Below are positions 6,998-11,941 of a stretch of DNA of 11,941 nucleotides, one piece after another. The stretch comes from an uncultured Blautia sp. (GTDB lineage: Bacteria; Bacillota; Clostridia; Lachnospirales; Lachnospiraceae), in contig CAKRYE010000058.1 of the NCBI GenBank assembly GCA_934426285.1, forward strand, positions 1 through 11,941, written 5' to 3'. A program made the position numbers and the translations under genes. The first letter of the stretch is position 1. Each line of letters opens with the position of its first letter. The notes beneath the pieces were generated by a model, which worked only from the letters and a program-made list of their open reading frames with translations, was not told where the DNA came from and searched no databases.

Positions 6998-7805
6998 CAC
7001 TTACACCTCCTACAGTCTCCCAGGCTCTTCTTGTGAGAACCTGCACAAGCAGACTACGATATTCCTGAGAAGCTCTCATGTTGCCGGAAACAGGCACGCT
7101 CTTTGCCGCATATTCAGCAAAGCTGTGAATAGCCTGTATCTTTTCTTCTCCGTTCATTGTATCAAAGCCGGACAAAAGCCCCTGTGTATCCTCCACAACC
7201 ATGGCTTTGGCAGGTCTTGCCCCGATGACTGTACGAGGACATCCGTTGATCAGAGATGCAGTACATGTGAGTACAGGAAAATCTGTCTTCGTATTTCTCT
7301 GACTCAGATAGCAGACTGTAAGAGGAACCTTTTTTACAATCATATTTACCAGAATGTCATTGTCCTTTTTCATATTCACAAATTCAGTCAGTGGGATACG
7401 TCCTCCATGGAAAAGCTCCACATAGCTGTCCATGCCAAGAAACATGGTCAGTACATCAGAGAAACCAAATCTTCCGTAAATACTGCCGCCTACAGTGGCA
7501 CAGTTACGGAACTGCACTCCCACAATATGACGCAGACTCTCCCTCATGGCTCCGCCGGTATATGTATTCAGAGCCTCATTTGTCTCCAGGTCACGAAGAG
7601 AAGTCATGCATCCGATCACAAATTCCTCTTCATTCTCTGTAATCTGATCCAGCCCCAGTCCGGACAGGTCAATGGCAGTGGCCAGATTTCGGTTTCCCAT
7701 TTTCATCCACACCATTCCTCCCAGGATTTTCGCTGTTTTTTTCTGGTTCAGCTCATAGGCTTCTTCCAGACTGTTTACCTTTACATAATTTTTAATTTTC
7801 AGCAT
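6987..7805 (-). CDS. FAD-binding subunit of the molybdenum hydroxylase
   Basis: A 272-residue medium subunit of the XdhB/CoxM type, which takes electrons from the 2Fe-2S clusters onto FAD. The FAD domain shows ILGGMVWMKMG (27-37), in the place of the usual AGGTDL-type loop, and ATVGGSIYGRFGFSD (103-117), in the place of TIGGNI...SD. The C-terminal CO-dehydrogenase flavoprotein domain covers about 165-262. Both FAD loops deviate from the common forms: the Thr-Asp of the first is replaced by Met-Val, so flavin contacts may differ. Length is normal and the frame is intact. An AAAGGG site lies upstream of the ATG. The gene follows the DUF362 gene after 74 nt that include a candidate promoter. The order FAD, Fe-S, Mo is common for this enzyme class. 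Confidence 0.9.
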   Translation of the reverse strand: MLKIKNYVKVNSLEEAYELNQKKTAKILGGMVWMKMGNRNLATAIDLSGLGLDQITENEEEFVIGCMTSLRDLETNEALNTYTGGAMRESLRHIVGVQFRNCATVGGSIYGRFGFSDVLTMFLGMDSYVELFHGGRIPLTEFVNMKKDNDILVNMIVKKVPLTVCYLSQRNTKTDFPVLTCTASLINGCPRTVIGARPAKAMVVEDTQGLLSGFDTMNGEEKIQAIHSFAEYAAKSVPVSGNMRASQEYRSLLVQVLTRRAWETVGGVSDEN

Positions 7806-7852
7806 GATAGAACCCTTTCTTTCATTATCTTCAGAAACAGATCACTATTTTG

Positions 7853-7882
7853 ATTCTATCATAGATCAAAAGCAACTGTCTA
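7853..7882 (-). promoter_or_regulatory. candidate internal promoter for the hydroxylase genes
   Basis: On the minus strand TAGACA (7877-7882, starting with the TAG stop of the DUF362 gene) and TAGAAT (7853-7858) are separated by 18 nt. Each matches consensus at 5 of 6 positions. Transcription would begin near 7846, about 40 nt before the FAD-subunit start. The same stretch holds the AT-rich inverted repeat TTTTGAT/ATCAAAA. The call rests on pattern only. Confidence 0.4.
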
Positions 7883-8980
7883 CTGTAAAAAATTCTCGAT
7901 ATATTCCTTCAGAAATTCATAAATCTGATTTTCTGTAGGCGGGCATCCGTTCAGATTATGCTCAAACCTGCAGGTGCAGGCACCCACACCCAGTTTTCCT
8001 GTTTTGCCACGGTATCCCTGGCCGATGCATATCTTGGTATCCAGTTTTTCAAAAAGTCCGTCATTTTTTAACATTTCCAGAGCCGGGATCAGATAGCCAT
8101 AGCAGGCACTGCAGGATTCCACTTCTTCCACTGCATCCTGTAATTCCACCACTTTTCTGGATTTAGGCAGAGCCTTTTTTGCAGTTTCTTCGCAGAAAAT
8201 AATTTCCGCCTGCGACAGATCTGCACTTCCTGCTCCCAGCTCTTCTGCCAGTTTTACATATGGCACATCACTTGTCTGATAATGCATGATCTGACATACA
8301 TAGGCATCTATGAGAACCGGATCCATTCCTGCCCAGATACGGTTCATCACTACCGGATTACCTCCATCCTCAAAATCAAGATCTCCGCAGATATTATCTA
8401 CTACAATAAAATCCTGACGGATTCCCATGTTCAGGTGGGCGATCGGCTTATGGAGGCCAAGGGCATGAAATCTCCTCTTTTCTGTATTGGGGATCAGACC
8501 CTTCATATTTTTTAGTGCACAGGTGATTTTTGTCTGGCAATGTCCCTTCAGAACAGGAACATTGATCAGAAAATCAATTTTCTCTACACTGCTGCAGATT
8601 TTCAGATCCATGCCGCCACAGTCCCTGTCCACACCCCCGTCCTTCTGCATATCCCAGAAAGGAACCTGGTATTTTTCGGAAATCTCCCTGTAACCACAAA
8701 GTTCATAGGCTTCTGTAGTTCTGTCTCCCACCCAGGAGCCTTCCAGTATAGCAATTTTAGCGAATCCTTTTTCCTGAAGATATTCAATGATACCTGCCAC
8801 TATCTCCGGATGAGTGGTAGCTCCCCAGGAAGCTTCGGTGGGTGAAACCAGGTTGGGCTTGATTCCAATCTGCAGATCCTTAGCCGGAATCTGCTCTGCC
8901 AGGCCGCACTGCTCCAGCAGTTCTTTTGTCATTTCTTTGTATTCTGTTCCACTTTTAATATAGATTTCATTTTTTTTCAT
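7880..8980 (-). CDS. DUF362 domain-containing protein
   Basis: A 366-residue soluble protein that matches the DUF362 family. Recognisable parts are KPNLVSPTEASWGATTHPEI (41-60), VLKGHCQTKITCALKNMKG (143-161), and a Cys-bearing C-terminal region with CSAC (290-293), GVGACTC (331-337) and GCPPT (346-350). These cysteines could bind a metal or Fe-S cluster, but a classical 4Fe-4S ferredoxin motif is absent. The biochemical role of the family is not settled. The ATG at 8980 is chosen because AGAGG lies 5 nt upstream; an in-frame TTG at 8995 lacks a site. It is the first gene behind the extended -10 promoter at 9035-9043 and precedes the three hydroxylase subunits. A role in electron transfer or maturation for that enzyme is a contextual guess. 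Confidence 0.85.
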   Translation of the reverse strand: MKKNEIYIKSGTEYKEMTKELLEQCGLAEQIPAKDLQIGIKPNLVSPTEASWGATTHPEIVAGIIEYLQEKGFAKIAILEGSWVGDRTTEAYELCGYREISEKYQVPFWDMQKDGGVDRDCGGMDLKICSSVEKIDFLINVPVLKGHCQTKITCALKNMKGLIPNTEKRRFHALGLHKPIAHLNMGIRQDFIVVDNICGDLDFEDGGNPVVMNRIWAGMDPVLIDAYVCQIMHYQTSDVPYVKLAEELGAGSADLSQAEIIFCEETAKKALPKSRKVVELQDAVEEVESCSACYGYLIPALEMLKNDGLFEKLDTKICIGQGYRGKTGKLGVGACTCRFEHNLNGCPPTENQIYEFLKEYIENFLQ

Positions 8981-9034
8981 ATGCACCTCTGTCAAAGCCT
9001 GTTTTCCAGGCTGTCAATTATTGTATTTTATTTC

Positions 9035-9043
9035 AGTATAACA
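9035..9043 (-). promoter_or_regulatory. extended -10 promoter of the DUF362/hydroxylase genes
   Basis: The minus strand reads TGTTATACT, an extended -10 element (TGn plus TATACT, 5 of 6 matches). No good -35 lies at 17 nt, which is usual for extended -10 promoters. Transcription would start near 9028, giving a leader of about 45 nt before the ATG at 8980. The repeat cluster at 9059-9126 lies just upstream and could bind a regulator. Confidence 0.5.
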
Positions 9044-9058
9044 CAGGTTCTGATTCTT

Positions 9059-9126
9059 TACCGTTAAAATTTGACAATATGAGTTTTTTGTGGTACGGTT
9101 GACAGGAAAATATTGACACTACCGTA
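9059..9126. repeat. TTGACA and TACGGT repeat cluster in a divergent promoter region
   Basis: TTGACA occurs three times on the plus strand, at 9071, 9099 and 9113, with spacings of 28 and 14 nt. The half-site TACGGT occurs at 9094-9099 and inverted as ACCGTA at 9121-9126. A further TACCGTTA lies at 9059-9066 and a related GGTTACCG at 9165-9172. The cluster sits between two divergent genes. The TTGACA boxes could be -35 elements for the plus-strand gene, but no convincing -10 box stands at the right distance. The TACGGT half-sites look like an operator. No regulator gene is in the window. Confidence 0.45.
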
Positions 9127-9200
9127 ACTGTTCAGCGACTTTAGAGAATGGCTGACTGATGAATGGTTACCGCACAGTTAGAATCGAGGAGAGGAATCTT

Positions 9201-9662
9201 ATGAGAAAAAAATCAACTACAAGAACCAATGCCGCTAAAACAACTGCTGCAAAAACAACTGCTACTATCAAAGAAGCTACCACAAAAGCTACAGAGCTGG
9301 CAAAAGAAACTGTTGAAAAAGCTATCGACAAAGCTCCGGAAGTGATCGAAGAAGCAAAAGCTACCGCTGCAGATATTGCAAAATCCCCTGTTATTGAGGA
9401 AGCAAAAGCTGCAGTAAAGAAAACAGTAAAGGAAGTTGCTCAGAAAATCGAAACAACCAGAATCGCAGAAACAACCATCGAGTTACCTGGATGTGCAGTT
9501 ACTATGACAGCTATTGAAGAAGCAGTGAAAAAAGATATGGAAGCAAAGGAAATTTCCGGCAAAGAGATCAATGTATACATTAATATCGACCAGAAAGCCG
9601 CATATTATACTGTTGACGGCGAAGGTGCTGACAACTACAGAATCGACCTTACCAGCCTGTAA
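9201..9662 (+). CDS. DUF6465 family protein with a Lys/Ala-rich histone-H1-like N-terminus
   Basis: A 153-residue protein in two parts. Residues 1-85 are low-complexity, rich in Lys, Ala, Thr and Glu, with a basic start (MRKKSTTRTNAAKTT) and repeated AAKTT and EEAKA units that favour helix. Residues 90-150 (ETTIELPGCAV onward to YRIDL) are a compact domain recognised as DUF6465, seen in Lachnospiraceae and relatives. The first 20 residues resemble nucleic-acid-binding tails; the rest of the tail is amphipathic, as in surface or phasin-like helices. No signal peptide is present, so it is cytoplasmic. The ATG at 9201 follows GAGGAGAGGA at about 5 nt; an in-frame ATG at 9159 lacks a site. It is transcribed alone, with a strong terminator after it. 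Function unknown. Confidence 0.85.
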   Translation: MRKKSTTRTNAAKTTAAKTTATIKEATTKATELAKETVEKAIDKAPEVIEEAKATAADIAKSPVIEEAKAAVKKTVKEVAQKIETTRIAETTIELPGCAVTMTAIEEAVKKDMEAKEISGKEINVYINIDQKAAYYTVDGEGADNYRIDLTSL

Positions 9663-9702
9663 GCAGATCTGTACAGTTTACAATTTTAACTGTCTGGAAA
9701 AG

Positions 9703-9738
9703 CCATATCTGTCTATCATCTGCAGATATGGTTTTTTT
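9703..9738 (+). terminator. intrinsic terminator after the DUF6465 gene
   Basis: The 9-bp stem CCATATCTG (9703-9711) with CAGATATGG (9723-9731) is followed at once by seven Ts (9732-9738). It lies 41 nt past the DUF6465 stop and 45 nt before the MATE gene. The MATE gene therefore needs its own promoter or read-through. CATAAT (9761-9766) is a possible -10 box for it, without a good -35. Confidence 0.9.
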
Positions 9739-9782
9739 GTGCACAGATATTTACAGATGTCATAATATTCAGGAGAAGCGAC

Positions 9783-11147
9783 ATGAACGTTACAAGTATT
9801 AACCATAATAATTTTAACCGGCAGCTGCTGAAATTATCTATTCCAATTATTATCCAGAATCTGCTCAGTGCTGCAGTAAGTTCCTGCGATGTTGTCATGC
9901 TCAATTACGTAGGACAGTCTTCTATTTCCGCAGTGTCACTGGCTGCCAACTATTCCAATGTACTCTTTATGGTATATTACGGAGTGGGAACCGGGGCTTC
10001 CCTTCTGTGTGCCCAGTATTTTGGCAAAAAGGATCTGAAAGCCATACATATTATTGAGGGAATTGCCCTGCGTTTTTCCCTGGTAATTTCCCTGCTGGTG
10101 GCCCTGATTGCCTTTACCATGCCGGACAAAATGATGCAGATTTTCACCTCAGACCCTGAGCTTATCCAGATTGGCGCCTCCTATCTGCGGATCATGGGAA
10201 TCACCTATCTGTGCTGGAGTATTACAGAAGTATATCTGTCTATCCTGCGCAGCATCGGACGGGTAACTGTCTGTATGATCCTGAACCTCCTGGCTTTTGT
10301 ATTGAACATCTTCCTTAATGCAGTCTTTATCTTCGGACTGTTCGGCGCTCCCAGACTTGGGGCTGAAGGTGTTGCCATTGCCACTGCATCCTCCAGACTT
10401 GTGGAATTACTGGGATGTTTTATCATTTCCTTCTTCAGTAAAGATGTGCAGCTGAACCCCAGATTTATATTTGTCCGCAGCAAATCCCTTCTGAAGGATT
10501 TTATCCGCCTGTCCCTGCCTGCGCTGGGCAATGATGTAAGCTGGGGTGTAGGCTTTGCCATGTATTCTGTGATCCTGGGTCATCTGGGATCAGACGCTGT
10601 AGCTGCCAACTCACTGGTAACTGTAGTGCGCAATATCGGTTCCGTATTTTGCTATGGTATTGCCAGTGCTGGTACGATCATGCTGGGAAAAACAATGGGC
10701 GAAGGAAAGCTTGCTCAGTCAAAGGAATATGCTTCCCGCATGCTGAAGGCAACTGTGGTTGCAAGTATCTTCGGTGGTCTGGCTGTATTGGCTGCTTCTC
10801 CTTTGATCATGCGGTTTGCCTCTCTGAATGATACTGCCATGCATTACCTGAAATATATGCTTCTCATCAACAGCTACTATATTACAGGTTCTGCAGTAAA
10901 CACAGCTCTGATCGCCGGAATTTTCCGGGCAGGGGGAGATACGAAATTCGGCCTGATCTGCGATACCATTGATATGTGGCTGTATGGAGTGCCTCTGGGA
11001 TTTCTGGCTGCCTTTGTCCTGAAGCTTCCTGTATTGTGGGTATATTTCCTGCTGTGCACAGACGAATTTGTGAAATGGCCCTGGGTGATCGGACACTACC
11101 GCAAGGGTGAATGGGCGAAAAACATTACCAGGGATGATATTTCCTGA
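9783..11147 (+). CDS. MATE family efflux transporter
   Basis: A 454-residue multidrug and toxin extrusion transporter, expected to span the membrane 12 times and to export cationic or other small molecules using a Na+ or H+ gradient. Two homologous MatE halves are visible. The N-terminal half opens with LLKLSIPIIIQNLLSAAVSS and contains SILRSIGRVTVCMILNLLAF near 150-170. The C-terminal half starts near residue 240 (LSLPALGNDVSWG) and carries GIFRAGGDTKFGL near 380. Length is typical of the family. The ATG is preceded by AGGAG at 7 nt. Substrate and regulator cannot be read from the sequence. It follows a terminator and ends before a bidirectional terminator, so it is probably a single-gene unit. 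No regulator gene adjoins it. Confidence 0.93.
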   Translation: MNVTSINHNNFNRQLLKLSIPIIIQNLLSAAVSSCDVVMLNYVGQSSISAVSLAANYSNVLFMVYYGVGTGASLLCAQYFGKKDLKAIHIIEGIALRFSLVISLLVALIAFTMPDKMMQIFTSDPELIQIGASYLRIMGITYLCWSITEVYLSILRSIGRVTVCMILNLLAFVLNIFLNAVFIFGLFGAPRLGAEGVAIATASSRLVELLGCFIISFFSKDVQLNPRFIFVRSKSLLKDFIRLSLPALGNDVSWGVGFAMYSVILGHLGSDAVAANSLVTVVRNIGSVFCYGIASAGTIMLGKTMGEGKLAQSKEYASRMLKATVVASIFGGLAVLAASPLIMRFASLNDTAMHYLKYMLLINSYYITGSAVNTALIAGIFRAGGDTKFGLICDTIDMWLYGVPLGFLAAFVLKLPVLWVYFLLCTDEFVKWPWVIGHYRKGEWAKNITRDDIS

Positions 11148-11173
11148 TAAGCTTCGATGATCCACTTTATCCC

Positions 11174-11221
11174 AAAAACAGGTGTGGCAGACAATTTTTC
11201 ATTGCCTGCCGCACCTGTTTT
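11174..11221. terminator. bidirectional terminator between convergent genes
   Basis: AAAACAGGTGTGGCAG (11175-11190) pairs with CTGCCGCACCTGTTTT (11206-11221) over 16 bp with one G-U or A-C position depending on strand. The stem ends in TTTT on the plus strand and TTTTT on the minus strand, so it can stop the MATE transcript and the facing permease transcript. It sits 27 nt past the first stop and 28 nt past the other. Confidence 0.9.
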
Positions 11222-11248
11222 ATAATCTGATATCACAGTATTTTTCCA

Positions 11249-11941
11249 TTATTCTACATTCTTCAGTGCCTCATCCATAGGCACTTTTTTTATTCTTCGA
11301 AACTCCAGCAGAGCCACAACTGCATAAGTAACAATTCCTGCCGCAAACATCTGTAGATAGATCATCGGGTCAATCCAGAGCGTGATCCAGCCGGAAATGC
11401 TTGACAGCATCATCTCCCTGAACAGCACCTTCATAACCGCCGTTTCTATTGGAAGACTGACAAGCAGACAGAGCACAACTACCATTGATGTAGACAGAAT
11501 GTATAGCCTGCTGATCTCGCCGTTGGTATAGCCCAGAATTTTTACCATGGATATGGACTGGGCATTTTTTTCGATAATGATCTTGGAGAGCAGATAGATC
11601 AGCACCATATAGATCATAATGGCGAATCCGTTCACCATACCCATCATACCTCCCATGGACACATCAAGCTGTCTGGAGATTTTTGTCAGTGCATCAAGAT
11701 CAACTACAGAGCCTATGTACTGACTCTTGATATCTGTAAGCTCCGTATCTGAGAAATACCCACTGTAATAATCCTCTCCCAGATCAAAAATATCATTCAG
11801 CTCACTGCGGGGCATGAATACACACAGGGCAGCCGTATAGTCATAAATTCCTGCTATTTTAAATGAATATTTCTCTTTTTCGTATTTTTCTTTCAGAGTG
11901 ATGGTGTCTCCCACATGAAGCAGGAATTTATCCGCATATGC
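11249..11941 (-). CDS. FtsX-type ABC transporter permease, C-terminal part (cut by window edge)
   Basis: The frame stays open to the last base of the window, so only the final 230 residues are seen. The GTG at 11914 is internal, since the codons before it (AYADKFLLH) read on without a stop. The first 100 or so residues are an extracytoplasmic region. Three membrane helices follow, near 110-130 (AIMIYMVLIYLLSKIII), 155-175 (MVVVLCLLVSLPI) and 200-220. Between the first two lies SISMVKILGYTNGEISRLYI, typical of the FtsX/MacB domain, and the end (KKVPMDEALKNVE) is the usual terminus of these permeases. It would work with an ATPase partner encoded upstream, outside the window. Substrate unknown; export of peptides, lipids or antimicrobials is common in the family. 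Confidence 0.88.
   Translation of the reverse strand, partial: AYADKFLLHVGDTITLKEKYEKEKYSFKIAGIYDYTAALCVFMPRSELNDIFDLGEDYYSGYFSDTELTDIKSQYIGSVVDLDALTKISRQLDVSMGGMMGMVNGFAIMIYMVLIYLLSKIIIEKNAQSISMVKILGYTNGEISRLYILSTSMVVVLCLLVSLPIETAVMKVLFREMMLSSISGWITLWIDPMIYLQMFAAGIVTYAVVALLEFRRIKKVPMDEALKNVE

Noticed and set aside
7125..7853. 242-codon plus-strand frame opposite the FAD subunit
   Set aside because: Antisense shadow of a well-supported gene. The translation is His/Ser/Cys-rich with no recognisable domain and no ribosome binding site.
10719..11165. 148-codon minus-strand frame opposite the MATE gene
   Set aside because: Antisense shadow of a clear MATE gene and without a ribosome binding site or domain.

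Overview
The window reads as chromosomal DNA of a Gram-positive Clostridia member, most likely a Lachnospiraceae gut anaerobe (Blautia or Ruminococcus-like). This is inferred from the gene types (DUF6465 and DUF6077 proteins, a lysine riboswitch in front of an NhaC-type transporter, a three-subunit molybdenum hydroxylase), strong AGGAGG-type ribosome binding sites, and U-tract terminators. No plasmid, phage, insertion sequence or CRISPR signal was found.

Layout. (1) 1-287: a tRNA-Arg(CCG) on the minus strand with its own promoter. (2) 288-2285, minus strand: an NhaC-family transporter with an N-terminal signal peptide. It is preceded by a complete lysine riboswitch (L box, five helices visible) and an intrinsic terminator as expression platform, so the protein is probably a lysine transporter rather than a pH-homeostasis antiporter. 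(3) 2334-8980, minus strand: a gene run read from right to left. It holds a DUF362 protein, then the FAD, 2Fe-2S and molybdopterin subunits of a xanthine dehydrogenase-family hydroxylase (tightly overlapping or abutting), then a polytopic DUF6077-type membrane protein. The membrane protein is broken into two reading frames; two one-base losses explain the break exactly. An extended -10 promoter precedes the DUF362 gene, and a second candidate promoter sits between it and the hydroxylase genes. (4) 8981-9200: a divergent intergenic region with three TTGACA boxes and repeated TACGGT half-sites. (5) 9201-11147, plus strand: a DUF6465 protein with a histone-H1-like Lys/Ala tail, an intrinsic terminator, and a MATE efflux transporter. 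(6) 11174-11221: a bidirectional terminator between convergent genes. (7) 11249-11941, minus strand: the C-terminal part of an FtsX-type ABC permease that runs off the window.

How the parts fit. The FAD, Fe-S and Mo subunits form one electron-transfer enzyme: substrate is hydroxylated at Mo and electrons pass through two 2Fe-2S clusters to FAD. The substrate cannot be read from the sequence. The DUF362 protein upstream and the membrane protein downstream share the transcription direction, but their link to the hydroxylase is contextual only. The riboswitch-transporter pair is the clearest regulatory unit. The split DUF6077 gene is the clearest oddity.
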